Positions 24,504 to 33,317 of a DNA stretch of 64,000 nucleotides are shown here, piece by piece. A model generated the notes under the pieces. The model saw nothing but the letters and a program-made list of their open reading frames with translations, had not been told where the DNA came from and did no database searches. Source of the stretch: Halohasta litorea. GTDB lineage: Archaea; Halobacteriota; Halobacteria; Halobacteriales; Haloferacaceae. Numbering within the stretch: position 1 is the first letter of the stretch; each line of letters begins with the position of its first letter. Both the position numbers and the translations under genes were made by a program. The stretch spans positions 124,001 through 188,000 of the forward strand of contig NZ_JANHDJ010000001.1 in assembly GCF_024494645.1 (NCBI RefSeq), read 5' to 3'.

Positions 24504-25415
24504 ATGGACGACAGCATTCTCGACACGATCGGTTCGCCGCTGGTCGAAGTCGACGCGCCCCAGGGTGCGACGATCGCAGCCAAACTCGAATCGCGGAATC
24601 CGGGCGGCTCGGCCAAAGACCGACCTGCGCTGTGGATGATCGAAACCGCCGAAGACGAGGGTGAGCTGTCGCCCGGCGACACGATCGTCGAGCCGACCAG
24701 CGGCAACACCGGCATTGGAATCGCCATGGTCGGGGCGGCCAAAGGCTACGACGTCCGGATCGTGATGCCCGCCTCGAAATCCCCCGAGCGCCGCTCGATC
24801 ATGCGGGCCTATGGTGCGGAGCTCGAACTCGTCGAGGGCGACATCTCCGATGCGAAAGACCGGGCCGACGAGATCGAAGCCGCGGGTGATGCCGTCCAAC
24901 TCCGCCAGTTCGAGAACAGCGCCAATCCCCAATCGCATTACGAGACGACCGGCCCGGAGATCCTCGATCAGATCGGCGACCGGACGGTCGATGCTCTCGT
25001 TGCGGGCGTCGGCACCGGCGGGACGATCACGGGGATCGGGCGGCGGCTGGTCGAGGAGTTCTCCGAGATCGAGATCATCGCGGTCGAACCCGACGATTCG
25101 GCCGTTATCTCGGGCGAAGAGCCCACCGGCGACAGTTTTCAGGGAATGGGTCCTGGATTCATCAGTCCGAACCTGGAGACCGATCTCCTCGACGGCGTCG
25201 AAATCGTCTCGGCCGACGCCGCCGAGGCCGAGTGTCGGCGGCTCGCCCGCGAGGAGGGAATCTTCGTCGGCCAGTCCAGCGGCGCGTCGAACCTCGCGGC
25301 CAAACGCGTCGCCGAGCGACTCGTCGAGTCGGGAGCCGACGAGCCGCTGGTGATCACGGTCTTCTGGGACAGCGGCGAGCGCTACGTCTCGACCGGGATG
25401 TTCGAGGCCGAGTAG
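24504..25415 (+). CDS. cysK: Cysteine synthase (O-acetylserine sulfhydrylase family)
   Basis: 303 residues. The PLP lysine lies in NPGGSAKDRPA (about 35). TSGNTGIGIA binds the substrate carboxylate, GVGTGGTITGIGR is the phosphate loop, and GQSSGASNLAA completes the site. The enzyme forms cysteine from O-acetylserine and sulfide, with PLP. Ser-Ala instead of the usual Ser-Val or Ser-Ile before Lys is seen in some archaeal forms. It is monocistronic by spacing. Confidence 0.92.
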   Translation: MDDSILDTIGSPLVEVDAPQGATIAAKLESRNPGGSAKDRPALWMIETAEDEGELSPGDTIVEPTSGNTGIGIAMVGAAKGYDVRIVMPASKSPERRSIMRAYGAELELVEGDISDAKDRADEIEAAGDAVQLRQFENSANPQSHYETTGPEILDQIGDRTVDALVAGVGTGGTITGIGRRLVEEFSEIEIIAVEPDDSAVISGEEPTGDSFQGMGPGFISPNLETDLLDGVEIVSADAAEAECRRLAREEGIFVGQSSGASNLAAKRVAERLVESGADEPLVITVFWDSGERYVSTGMFEAE

Positions 25416-25432
25416 CCGTTGGGCGCGGAATC

Positions 25433-25440
25433 CTTTTTAT
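25433..25440 (+). promoter_or_regulatory. phzF-like gene promoter
   Basis: CTTTTTAT lies 23-30 nt before ATG 25463. The same T-run follows the cysK stop by 17 nt and could end that transcript. Confidence 0.5.
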
Positions 25441-25462
25441 CCGGTAGTTGTTCTGTCGGCCC

Positions 25463-26383
25463 ATGCAGACTCGTTCGATGGCCCTCGTCGACGCCTTCAC
25501 GACCGACCCGCTTTCGGGCAACGCCGCCGGTGTGGTCCCCGACGCCGACGACCTCTCCGACGCCCAGTGTCGGGCGATCGCCCGCGAACTCGCGGTGAGC
25601 GAAACCGCCTTTCTCTCGGCTTCGACCGACGCCGACCGACAGGTCCGGTATTTCACCCCGACCCAAGAGATCGACCTCTGTGGTCACGCCACGGTTGCAG
25701 CCCACGCCTTCCTCCACGATGAGGGGGAACTCGGCGACGGTAGCCACAGCCTAGAAACCGCCGTCGGCGTGTTAGATATCGAGATCGACAAAGACGGAAC
25801 GGTCTGGATGACACAGGAAACGCCGACCGTCGAACAACAGGAGATCGACTACGACCGGCTGGCCGGGGCACTGGGCTGTGAGGTCTCGACCCTCCAGGAC
25901 GTGGGCGCGGATATCCCGGTCGCTCGTGCATCGACCGGCCTCCCGGTGCTCGTCGTGCCGATCAATTTCCTCGAATCGCTCGGCGGCCTCCAGCCGGATC
26001 TCGGCGCGATCGAAGCGCTCTCCGAGGAGTTCGACGTGGCGGGCATCTACGTCTTCACGTTCGATACCCTCTCGGCCGATTCGACCGCCCACGGTCGGTT
26101 TTTCGCCCCCGCAGTCGGCGTCGACGAAGACCCCGTCACCGGCACCGCCAGCGGGGCCTGTGCGGCCTACTTCCATACGGCCGGGAGTGCCGCCTTCGAC
26201 GACCTCGACGACGAACTCGTCTTCGAACAGGGCGATTTCCTCGACCGGGCCGGGCGCGTCCGAACACGGGTCGACCATGCGAACGGATCGTGGCGTGTTC
26301 GGGTGGGTGGGCAGGCAGTACGAACGGTCGACGGAACCATTACTGTCCCCGAAGACGAGGCCGACGATATCATCGAAGCCTGA
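25463..26383 (+). CDS. PhzF-family isomerase/epimerase-like protein
   Basis: 306 residues with the diaminopimelate-epimerase-like PhzF fold: VDAFTTDPLSGNAAGVVP at the N-terminus, VSETAFL with the presumed catalytic Glu, FTPTQEIDLCGHATVAAHAFL, and FFAPAVGVDEDPVTGTASG in the second half. Substrate is unknown; the family includes phenazine isomerase but phenazine genes are absent here. Start MQTRSM (25463) is chosen because a TATA-like CTTTTTAT lies about 25 nt upstream. Confidence 0.9.
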   Translation: MQTRSMALVDAFTTDPLSGNAAGVVPDADDLSDAQCRAIARELAVSETAFLSASTDADRQVRYFTPTQEIDLCGHATVAAHAFLHDEGELGDGSHSLETAVGVLDIEIDKDGTVWMTQETPTVEQQEIDYDRLAGALGCEVSTLQDVGADIPVARASTGLPVLVVPINFLESLGGLQPDLGAIEALSEEFDVAGIYVFTFDTLSADSTAHGRFFAPAVGVDEDPVTGTASGACAAYFHTAGSAAFDDLDDELVFEQGDFLDRAGRVRTRVDHANGSWRVRVGGQAVRTVDGTITVPEDEADDIIEA

Positions 26384-26417
26384 GCACCGGTATAAATATC
26401 TGGCAGTAGCCGGGTCG

Positions 26418-26819
26418 CTACGTCCGTTCTGTCTCGACTTCGCGGCTCGCCCGGCGAGTGTGGTCCGTCTCTGCTCGGTCGATCCCGTCTTCGGTCTCGA
26501 CGATCTTATCGAGGCGGTGTTCGAACTCCTCGTCTGTAAGTTCGCCACGGACATATCGCCCTTCGAGCTCCGTGACCGGGTCGACGGTGTCGCTCTCTTT
26601 GGTTTCCCTGTCGTCGCCGCGGAGCTGCTGAACGCCGAACCCGCTCATAAACAGCAGCACGAAAAAGGCAAAAAAGCCGAGGACGGCGCTGGATTCGGCG
26701 AGGATGAAGACGGGTACGAGCAGCACCGACAGCACTGTGAGGCCGACGCCACCGGCCGCGAGAATTAGGAGTGCGCCGCCGAACGGATGGTCCTGGAGCC
26801 ACGAGAGCCAGCGGTCCAT
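26418..26819 (-). CDS. SHOCT-domain membrane protein
   Basis: 133 residues. Two or three membrane helices (GGALLILAAGGVGLTVLSVLLVPVFI, VLGFFAFFVLLFMSGF) precede a cytoplasmic tail with the SHOCT pattern ELEGRYVRGELTDEEFEHRLDKI (about 87-109). Such short C-terminal domains are thought to mediate oligomerisation. It lies downstream of htpX on the same strand, 46 nt away, and could be in its transcript. Confidence 0.8.
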   Translation of the reverse strand: MDRWLSWLQDHPFGGALLILAAGGVGLTVLSVLLVPVFILAESSAVLGFFAFFVLLFMSGFGVQQLRGDDRETKESDTVDPVTELEGRYVRGELTDEEFEHRLDKIVETEDGIDRAETDHTRRASREVETERT

Positions 26820-26865
26820 AGCGGACTATCCACGTGACAACGCAAAGACGTTTCGCTCGCTGAAA

Positions 26866-27738
26866 TCAGGCCAGTTCCTGCTCGCGTTCGAGTTCGCGGA
26901 GTTTCTCGATCCGCTTTTCGGTCGGCGGGTGGGTGGAGGCGATCTTGCCGATAAAGCCCGAGCGGATCGGGATGATGAAGAACGCGTTCATCTCGGCCTG
27001 CTCGCGGAGGTCGTCCTGTGGTACCTTGTCCATCCGGCCGCTGATCGACATCAGCGCCGAGGCCAGCGCCGAGGGGTTGCCGGTGATCGAGGCCGCACCC
27101 CGATCGGCCGAATACTCGCGGTAGCGGCTGAGCGCCCGAATGAGGAAGAACGAAATCACCCAGACGACCAGCGAGACGAGGATGGCGACGTAGACCGGGG
27201 CCTGATTCCGGCCGTTGCCGCCGAAGAGCCAGCCCCATCGGACGACAATAAAGGCGAGCGTCGACAGGAACGAGGCGATCGTCATCACCATCACGTCGCG
27301 GTTCTTAATGTGGGCGAGTTCGTGGGCGAGCACACCCTCCAGTTCCTCCTGATTGAGGGTACCCATCAGCCCCTGCGTGACCGCGACCGTGGCGTTCTGC
27401 TGGTTTCGTCCCGTGGCAAACGCGTTCGGCACCCGGGAGTCGGAGATGGCGATCTGTGGTTTCGGCAGATCGGCCTGCTGGGAGAGCCGCTCGACGGTGC
27501 GGTGGAGCTCCGGCTCCTCGCTTTCATCGACCACTCGCGCACCCATGCTGTAGAGGGCCATCTTGTCGCTGAAAAAGTACTGGGCGAACGAGAACGCACC
27601 CATCACTACAACGATTGTCAAGATCCCTGCGTTAGTGAACGTAACGAGAGCCCCTATAAACACGAAATAGAGGGCAACCAGCAGGAACATCGTCAGTCCC
27701 ATCCGACCGCGCAGTCCCCAATCGGTCGACCATTTCAT
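26866..27738 (-). CDS. htpX: HtpX-type membrane metalloprotease (M48B)
   Basis: 290 residues. Two N-terminal membrane helices (MGLTMFLLVALYFVFIGALV and ILTIVVVMGAFSFAQYFF) precede the zinc site VLAHELAHIKNRD (HExxH at about 140-144) and third ligand Glu in YREYSADRGAA. Two helices lie between these. The C-terminus STHPPTEKRIEKLREL is the usual M48 ending. It degrades damaged membrane proteins under stress. A catalytically dead relative is encoded at 43842-44522. Confidence 0.95.
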   Translation of the reverse strand: MKWSTDWGLRGRMGLTMFLLVALYFVFIGALVTFTNAGILTIVVVMGAFSFAQYFFSDKMALYSMGARVVDESEEPELHRTVERLSQQADLPKPQIAISDSRVPNAFATGRNQQNATVAVTQGLMGTLNQEELEGVLAHELAHIKNRDVMVMTIASFLSTLAFIVVRWGWLFGGNGRNQAPVYVAILVSLVVWVISFFLIRALSRYREYSADRGAASITGNPSALASALMSISGRMDKVPQDDLREQAEMNAFFIIPIRSGFIGKIASTHPPTEKRIEKLRELEREQELA

Positions 27739-27860
27739 ACCTACTCGTAGCCGTTCGATCCGTTAAACGTTACCGGAGCCGACTGGGCCCTCTGTCGGCT
27801 GACGGCGTGGTCCGGAGCTATTTGCGCCTCCGGGCCGAACTCTCCATGAGAGGTGTTTCC

Positions 27861-28487
27861 ATGCCATTCACCGACCGAACCGAGGGTGGCGAACAGCTAG
27901 CCAACCGACTGATCGAGGCGGGCGTCGACGCCGATCTCGTCTGTGCGATCCCCCGCGGCGGGCTCCCGATCGGCCGGGCGGTTGCCGACCGACTCGGGGT
28001 TCCGCTCGACGTCGTGGTCGCGACCAAACTCGGCGCGCCCTCGAACCCCGAACTCGCTATCGGCGCGGTGGCTGGCGACGGCAGCTACTGGCTCAACGAC
28101 GATCTCGTGAGCCAACTGCGCGTCGACGACGAGTACATCCAACAGGAACGCGAACGCGAGGCCAAGGCCGCCCGCCAGAAGGTCTCCGACTACCGCGGCG
28201 GTGAGCCCTTGCCCGATGTGGCGGGCAAACGCGTGGTGTTGGTCGACGACGGGATCGCGACCGGAGCGACCGCGATCGCCTGCTTGCGGCAGCTCCAGGC
28301 CACCGACGCCGCGGAAGTCGTCCTCGCGGTCCCGGTTGCCCCGGCCTCGGCGCGCGCTGACCTCCGTGATGAGGCCGACCGCGTGGTGGTCGTCGAGGAA
28401 CCCCGTCCGTTCCAGGCGGTCGGCCGCCACTACCGCGATTTCGGTCAGGTGACCGACGAGGCGGCGATCGAGCTCCTCGAACAGTGA
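27861..28487 (+). CDS. Phosphoribosyltransferase-fold protein
   Basis: 208 residues. AIPRGGLPIGRAVADRLGVPLDVVVATKLGAPSNPELAIGAVA and the PRPP loop VVLVDDGIATGAT (about 123-135) identify a PRTase-fold protein of the group often annotated as putative phosphoribosyltransferase (COG1926 type). The long helical insert QQEREREAKAARQKV is typical of that group, whose reaction is not settled. I chose ATG 27861 because GAGAGGTG lies at Shine-Dalgarno distance; ATG 27846 is the alternative. Confidence 0.85.
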   Translation: MPFTDRTEGGEQLANRLIEAGVDADLVCAIPRGGLPIGRAVADRLGVPLDVVVATKLGAPSNPELAIGAVAGDGSYWLNDDLVSQLRVDDEYIQQEREREAKAARQKVSDYRGGEPLPDVAGKRVVLVDDGIATGATAIACLRQLQATDAAEVVLAVPVAPASARADLRDEADRVVVVEEPRPFQAVGRHYRDFGQVTDEAAIELLEQ

Positions 28488-28557
28488 GCGTGACACGGAT
28501 TCACAGATCGGACTCGGTGTCGCGGCGCTTAACCGATCGACGGCCATAGGAGGGCCT

Positions 28558-29670
28558 ATGAGCGAGTCACGCGAGTTCTGTCCCCGGTGTGGCGACCCGG
28601 TCGCCGAGCGGGCCGAACCCCGCCCCGGCGAGCCGCGAAGCGGGGATTCGGTGCTCTGCGACGGTTGTTATTTCGAGGATTTCGATCTCATCGACGCCCC
28701 CGACCGCGTGCAGGTCACCGTCTGCGGGCGGTGTGGCGCGGTCCACCGCGGCAACCGTTGGGTCGACCTCGGGGCGGTCGACTACACCGATGTCGCCGTC
28801 GACGCCGTCAGCAAGGCGCTGTCGGTCCACATCAACGCCGAGGACATCGAGTGGGGCGTCGAGCCCGAACAGGTCGACGAGACGACGATCCGGATGCACT
28901 GTTCGTTTTCCGGCGTCGTCCGCGGCACCCCGATTAGCGAGCAGCTAACCGTCCCGGTCCGGATCTCCAAGGAGGTCTGCGACCGGTGTGGCCGGATCGC
29001 CGGCGGCTACTTCGCGAGCATTCTCCAGATCCGTGCCGAGGATCGCCCCGTGCGGTCCGAGGAGGCCAATGAGGCCATCGAGATGGTCGAATCCTACGTC
29101 GCCAACAGGGAGCAGGACGGGGACCGCGAGGCGTTTATTACCTCGGTCGACCGGAGCAACGAGGCCGGGCCGAACGTGAAGCTCTCGACGAACAAACTCG
29201 GCCAGGCTGTCGCCAACCGCATCACCGATCGGTTCGGCGGCACGGTACACGACTATCCGACGCTCGTTACCGAGGACGGCGACGGCAACGAAGTGTACAG
29301 AGTCACCTTCGTCGCCCGGCTCCCGAAGTACACCTCCGGCGACGTGATCGATCCCGAAGACGGCGATGGCCCCGTGCTCGTCACGAGTGCCCACGACCGT
29401 CTCAAGGGCACGCGGCTCCGTTCGGGGGAGCGCTACGAGGCCAGCAACGAGGACGGAACCACCCCGGACGTCACGAAGATCGGCCGCACCGACGACGCGG
29501 TCGACACCACGGTCGTTACCGTCGAGGACGAACACGCCGTCCAGGTTCTCGATCCCGAGACCTACGAAGCCAAAACGGTCCGTCGGCCCGACTACTTCGA
29601 GCCAGACGACACCGTCCCCGTGCTCAAACACGGCACGACCGTCTATATTCTGCCGGAAGAGACTCTATAA
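28558..29670 (+). CDS. nmd3: Nmd3-like ribosome maturation factor
   Basis: 370 residues. Four zinc pairs occur in order: CPRCGDP, CDGCYFE, CGRCGAV and CDRCGRI, followed by eIF5A-like and SH3-like regions (NVKLSTNKLGQAVANRI and YRVTFVARLPKYTSGDVI). This is the archaeal homologue of eukaryotic 60S export adapter NMD3, presumably acting in large-subunit assembly. Start ATG 28558 gives the first zinc pair at residues 8-11. It faces TFB with a 278-bp structured gap between. Confidence 0.92.
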   Translation: MSESREFCPRCGDPVAERAEPRPGEPRSGDSVLCDGCYFEDFDLIDAPDRVQVTVCGRCGAVHRGNRWVDLGAVDYTDVAVDAVSKALSVHINAEDIEWGVEPEQVDETTIRMHCSFSGVVRGTPISEQLTVPVRISKEVCDRCGRIAGGYFASILQIRAEDRPVRSEEANEAIEMVESYVANREQDGDREAFITSVDRSNEAGPNVKLSTNKLGQAVANRITDRFGGTVHDYPTLVTEDGDGNEVYRVTFVARLPKYTSGDVIDPEDGDGPVLVTSAHDRLKGTRLRSGERYEASNEDGTTPDVTKIGRTDDAVDTTVVTVEDEHAVQVLDPETYEAKTVRRPDYFEPDDTVPVLKHGTTVYILPEETL

Positions 29671-29783
29671 GCGACCTTTTCCGTCCGTAATGGACGGCCA
29701 TACTGTCGCTGACGTAAACTGGTTCGTGATTGCAGATGAGTATCGCGTGTGTACTTTTTAGGTAGGTGGCAACAGTCGTAGGT

Positions 29784-29931
29784 GGGAGTGTTCCGGACCA
29801 CCGGTCTGTCGGTGGTTCGAGCCAGCTCCCGGTGTGGCCCCCGAGACGTGCCGAGGCGGCTGCTGCGTCGTGGGGTGGGTCCGTAACACGGCTTGAGACG
29901 CGGCCCGCTCGGTGGTGTCTCGTCGACCGTG
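29784..29931 (+). ncRNA. Candidate structured RNA between nmd3 and tfb
   Basis: Two compound hairpins occupy a gap without a credible ORF. The first has outer stem GGGAG/CTCCC (29784-29788 and 29826-29830) around a 9-bp stem GGACCACCG/CGGTGGTTC with a 6-nt loop (29795-29818, one GU). The second nests CACGG/CCGTG (29887-29891 and 29927-29931) over GAGAC/GTCTC (29895-29899 and 29917-29921). TACTTTTTAG at 29751-29760 could be its TATA box. It could equally be 3' ends of the two convergent mRNAs. No match to SRP, RNase P or tRNA patterns was found. Confidence 0.35.
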
Positions 29932-29948
29932 CTGTCATCTCGCGCCCC

Positions 29949-30809
29949 TCAGGGGCCGAGTTCCTGATAGGTCGTTCGAAGCGTAACCGGTGTCACGGAT
30001 GCGACCGACGCGGCCTCACTCTGTGTGAGGTCGGCGTCGTTTTCTTTCGCTGCCGTATACAGACAGGCTGCCGCGACCCCGCTTGGATTCCGACCGTTGA
30101 GAATCCCCTCGCGCTCGGTCCGATCAGCCAGTTCGTGGGCGCGGCGTTCGACCGCCGTCGACAGTTCGAGTTGGTCGGCATACCGGGGGAGGTACTCCCG
30201 CGGATGGGTCGGTGCCACCGGGAGGCCGAGCTCGCGGTTCAGGGCGTCGTAGGCGGCCTGAAACTCCTCGCGGCTGCTGTGGGAGGCTTCGGTGATCTCG
30301 TCGATCGTCCGCGAGAGCGACTCCATCCGACAGACCGCATACAGACAGGCGGCAACGAAGCCCTCGATCGATCGGCCGCGAAGTAGGCCTTCCCGCTGGG
30401 CGGACCGAAACAGCCTGCAGGCGTGATCCCGTACCTGCGTGGGTAGCGACTTGTTGCTGACGACGTGTTTGATTCGTGTGAAGGCGTGGACCTGATTTCT
30501 GGTTCGCTTGTCGCCCAGCCGGGCGCGGTTGTGTTGGCGGCGGAGCCGGACGAACTGTCGGCGCTTGGCTGCACTCAGCTCGGCGGTGTGGCCGATCTCC
30601 GTCGACAGTCCACGGTCGTGGCGCGCGTCGGTCAACGGCGAGCCGGTCCGCTTGGGGTTCGTCTCGTCGTCGGCGAACGACCGCCACTCGGGACCACGGT
30701 CCAGCCGGTCGCTGTCGACGACGAGGCCACAGTCTTCACACAGCTGTTCGTCGGCATCGGTATAGATGGCACTGCCGCAGTCGGGGCAGCGTGCAGTCGT
30801 GGAGGGCAT
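29949..30809 (-). CDS. tfb: Transcription initiation factor IIB (TFB)
   Basis: 286 residues. The N-terminal zinc ribbon CPDCGSA...CEDCGLV (about 8-30) is followed by the B-finger region GPEWRSFADDETNPKRTGSPLTDARHDRGLSTEIG and two cyclin repeats (about 95-190 and 195-286). TFB recruits RNA polymerase to TBP-bound promoters. Haloarchaea hold many TFB paralogues with different promoter choice, so number and role of this one cannot be stated. It is shorter than the common about 320-residue forms because the linker before the core is compact. Confidence 0.92.
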   Translation of the reverse strand: MPSTTARCPDCGSAIYTDADEQLCEDCGLVVDSDRLDRGPEWRSFADDETNPKRTGSPLTDARHDRGLSTEIGHTAELSAAKRRQFVRLRRQHNRARLGDKRTRNQVHAFTRIKHVVSNKSLPTQVRDHACRLFRSAQREGLLRGRSIEGFVAACLYAVCRMESLSRTIDEITEASHSSREEFQAAYDALNRELGLPVAPTHPREYLPRYADQLELSTAVERRAHELADRTEREGILNGRNPSGVAAACLYTAAKENDADLTQSEAASVASVTPVTLRTTYQELGP

Positions 30810-30834
30810 CGCAACGCATAGTTGTTATTCAGTG

Positions 30835-30845
30835 ATAAGTATAAC
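30835..30845 (-). promoter_or_regulatory. tfb promoter
   Basis: On the minus strand TTATACTTATC lies 26-36 nt upstream of the tfb ATG (ending at 30809). Upstream, 30846-30903 is exceptionally AT-rich. Confidence 0.55.
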
Positions 30846-30961
30846 AGTTGTATAATTAACAAATATTCGAGGTTGTCTGGATTTTTTATATGATGAATTG
30901 ATAAAAGGTCTGCCGGTTCGCTGCTTCGGGGTCAGGTTACAAAAGCAGCCGTGACCCGCCG

Positions 30962-31381
30962 TTAGGCGTCGATTGCGGCGGCGATCTCGTCGAGTTCGTC
31001 CTCGGTGAGGTCGGGCGAATCGATCGCGATGGCGTGGATCGGGCCGCTGTCGTCGCCCTCGAATCGGGGGATGATGTGGATGTGGACGTGTGGTACCTCC
31101 TGACCGGCCGCCTCGCCGTTGTTGATGCCGATGGTTGAGGCGTCGGCGTCGACCGCTTCCTCGATGACGGGTGTGAGTTCGTGGACGGTCTCGAAGAGGT
31201 CCGCCGAGAGGTCGGCGGGGAGATCCTGGAGGTGCTCGTAGGGTTCCTTCGGAACGACGAGCGTGTGGCCCCGCGCAAGCGGATGGGCGTCGAGGAACGC
31301 CAGCGTCGTCTCGGTTTCGTGGACGATTCGGGCCGGAATCTCCCCGTCTCTGATCTGCTCGAAGATCGTTTTGGATGCCAT
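30962..31381 (-). CDS. HIT-family nucleotide hydrolase/transferase
   Basis: 139 residues. The histidine triad HVHIHIIP (about 101-108) follows the family strand TLVVPKEPYEHLQDLP and IGINNGEAAGQEVPHVH. N-terminal ASKTIFEQIRDGEIPARIVHE is also diagnostic. HIT enzymes cleave nucleotidyl bonds such as adenylated lysines or dinucleoside polyphosphates. ATG ending at 31381 gives the family-standard length, while the longer frame upstream runs through the glycosylase gene and is a shadow. Confidence 0.93.
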   Translation of the reverse strand: MASKTIFEQIRDGEIPARIVHETETTLAFLDAHPLARGHTLVVPKEPYEHLQDLPADLSADLFETVHELTPVIEEAVDADASTIGINNGEAAGQEVPHVHIHIIPRFEGDDSGPIHAIAIDSPDLTEDELDEIAAAIDA

Positions 31382-31442
31382 ACAGCCCCGTATACTCGCA
31401 CTCATAAAGAACGTTGGTGGCTGACAGCTCACTGCGCGCTGT

Positions 31443-32087
31443 TCATGGGAGATGGCTGGCGATCTGTTCGCGGTACGACGCCGCGTCGTACCCGAGCCGC
31501 GAGCGCCACACTTCCTCGTAGGACGGATGGAGGATCGGCAGCGCGGTGACGCCGAGGGTCGGACAGTCGATCGGCTCGCCGACCAACTCCAGGAACCCCT
31601 CGACCGTACGATCCTCGAAGGCCAGTACCGAGATGGTGGCGTGCTTACCGGTCGGAACCACCACCCGCGGCTCGACCCGGTCGATCTCTTCCCGAAGGTA
31701 CGGTCGACAGTTCTCGCGTTCGGTTGGCGTCGGCTCGCGATTCGATCCGTCGTCACCTTCGGGAAAACAGTTGACGGCGTTGGTGTAGTAGACATCCCCG
31801 GCGTAGCCGAGGTCGGCCATCAGTCGGCGGATGCGTCGGCCCGAGTGCCGCGAGGTGTAGGCACAGCCGGTGTGGTTGCCGCCCTGCCAGATTTCGGCGT
31901 CGGGATCGCCCGCTCCCGGGGCTTCACCGACGACCAGCAGTGTCGCGTCCAATGGGCCATTGCCCCACGAGATACAGTTCCGGGACTCGACTAACGCCGG
32001 ACAGCGACTACAGCCAGCGCTCAGGACGTGGCTGTCGGTCGGGTGAGAAAGCGCCTCGCTTCGGTCGGTCGATTGGTCGTCAGTCAT
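31443..32087 (-). CDS. Uracil-DNA glycosylase superfamily protein (family 4/5 type)
   Basis: 214 residues. The iron-sulfur cysteines begin with CSRCPALVESRNCISW, the catalytic-loop motif is VVGEAPGAGD, and the C-terminal motif is LHPSYEE. YTNAVNCFPEGDD supplies a further Cys and the Asn region. These are the traits of thermophile/archaeal type UDGs, which remove uracil or deaminated bases. It lies upstream of the HIT gene on the same strand with 61 nt between. Confidence 0.9.
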   Translation of the reverse strand: MTDDQSTDRSEALSHPTDSHVLSAGCSRCPALVESRNCISWGNGPLDATLLVVGEAPGAGDPDAEIWQGGNHTGCAYTSRHSGRRIRRLMADLGYAGDVYYTNAVNCFPEGDDGSNREPTPTERENCRPYLREEIDRVEPRVVVPTGKHATISVLAFEDRTVEGFLELVGEPIDCPTLGVTALPILHPSYEEVWRSRLGYDAASYREQIASHLP

Positions 32088-32123
32088 ATATTTGTGCCGT
32101 CCTCGCGGGACCGATCGACCACG

Positions 32124-32354
32124 CTACTCGGTCAGCGGGAGTGCGATGCCGAAGACGAACACGGCGATCATCGCGATCACGATCCCGCCGAACTCCATCG
32201 TGGTAAACAGCGTGTTCAGCGCGCCGGTGAGATCGCCGTACAGTAGGTGGCCCGTCTCTTCGCCGAGAAAGCCCAGCACGACCAGCAGGCCGCCACCGAG
32301 CACGCCGTTTTTGACCGTCTTCGAGTAGTCCAGGTCTCCGTATCGTCCTGCCAT
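32124..32354 (-). CDS. Small two-helix membrane protein (DUF7860-like)
   Basis: 76 residues. MAGRYGDLDYSKTVKNG is followed by LGGGLLVVLGFLGEETGHLL and GGIVIAMIAVFVFGIALPL, two membrane helices linked by a short loop. Haloarchaea have proteins with the same DLDYSKT start (family name from memory); no function is known. It sits 36 nt upstream of the glycosylase gene start on the same strand. Confidence 0.75.
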   Translation of the reverse strand: MAGRYGDLDYSKTVKNGVLGGGLLVVLGFLGEETGHLLYGDLTGALNTLFTTMEFGGIVIAMIAVFVFGIALPLTE

Positions 32355-32405
32355 ACCTCCCGTTCTGCCGTGGATAATAAAAGGGGTTCCGGCTCCGCCG
32401 CCCAG

Positions 32406-33266
32406 CTACTCCCCGAGCCGCGCGGCAATCGCCGGAGCCACGCTTACGTCGCTGACCGCGCCTTCGAGGCTGTCGGTGCCGATAACGCGTTCGACCCCCG
32501 CGGCGGCGAGTTTGGTCCGGGCGGCCTCGGCCAACACCGGATGGACACACACCGCGTAGATCCGGCCCGCCCCGCGGCGGTCGAGCACCTCGATGGCCCC
32601 GCTCATCGTCCCGCCGGTGGCGATGATATCGTCGACCACCACCACGTCACGGCCCTCGACGGGCGCGTCGCTCGGCGTGAGTTCGATCTCGCCGGTCTCG
32701 TAGTCGCGGTCCTTCTCGAAGTAATCGACTGCCCCCTCGCCGTAGGCGTCCCGCGTCGTCGTCGCCAGCTCGATGGCTCCCTCGTCGGGTGCAACAAAGA
32801 GTGGATCGTCGAGCCCCTCCAGCGGCTCGGCCAGTCGGGCGGCGGCGTCGATCGGCTCTGTCGGCACGGTAAAGAAGTCGGCGACGGCTGGCTCGTGTGG
32901 CTCCACGAGGAACACACGGTCGGTACCGGTACTGATCGCGCGGGCGGTCGCACGCACCGAGATCGGTTGGCCCTGTTTGAACGCCTTATCCTGGCGTGCG
33001 TAGCCGAGATACGGAATAACTGTCGTGATGTCGGTCGCTCCGGCCTCCCGGACCGAATCCTGGAGCTGGAGCAGTTCGATGTGGGCGTCGTTGGTCGCCG
33101 TCGAGGCGACGACGATTGCCTCCTCGTCGTCGAATTCGGGAACCGCAGCGAGGGTTTCGCCGTCGGCGAATCGGTCGTAGGTCGGGACGGTCAGCGAGCC
33201 GACGCCCTCGTCGGCGAGGGCGGCCGCCAGCGCCTGGGATGTCGAGGCAGGGACGATCGTGGTCAT
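32406..33266 (-). CDS. prs: Ribose-phosphate pyrophosphokinase (PRPP synthetase)
   Basis: 286 residues, the archaeal class III-like short form. FADGETLAAV and YLGYARQDKAFKQGQPIS (ATP and catalytic loops) are followed by FLVEPHEPAVADFF, and the PRPP loop is VVVVDDIIATGGTMSG (about 204-219). It makes PRPP from ribose 5-phosphate and ATP, and so feeds the PyrE, HisG and phosphoribosyltransferase proteins also encoded in this window. The gene upstream (33318-34187) ends 51 nt before it on the same strand. Confidence 0.94.
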   Translation of the reverse strand: MTTIVPASTSQALAAALADEGVGSLTVPTYDRFADGETLAAVPEFDDEEAIVVASTATNDAHIELLQLQDSVREAGATDITTVIPYLGYARQDKAFKQGQPISVRATARAISTGTDRVFLVEPHEPAVADFFTVPTEPIDAAARLAEPLEGLDDPLFVAPDEGAIELATTTRDAYGEGAVDYFEKDRDYETGEIELTPSDAPVEGRDVVVVDDIIATGGTMSGAIEVLDRRGAGRIYAVCVHPVLAEAARTKLAAAGVERVIGTDSLEGAVSDVSVAPAIAARLGE

Positions 33267-33317
33267 ACTCCCCCGTTTCCCGTCCCACCTAAACCCGGTT
33301 TCGGTGTGCGGCCGCGA

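Noticed and set aside
29784-29831. A tRNA suggested by GGTTCGAGCC near 29814
   Set aside because: Acceptor-like ends are only about 47 nt apart and no anticodon or D arm fits.
29760-29948. SRP RNA or RNase P RNA in the nmd3-tfb gap
   Set aside because: None of the conserved SRP helix 8 or RNase P core strings could be found, and the length is too short.
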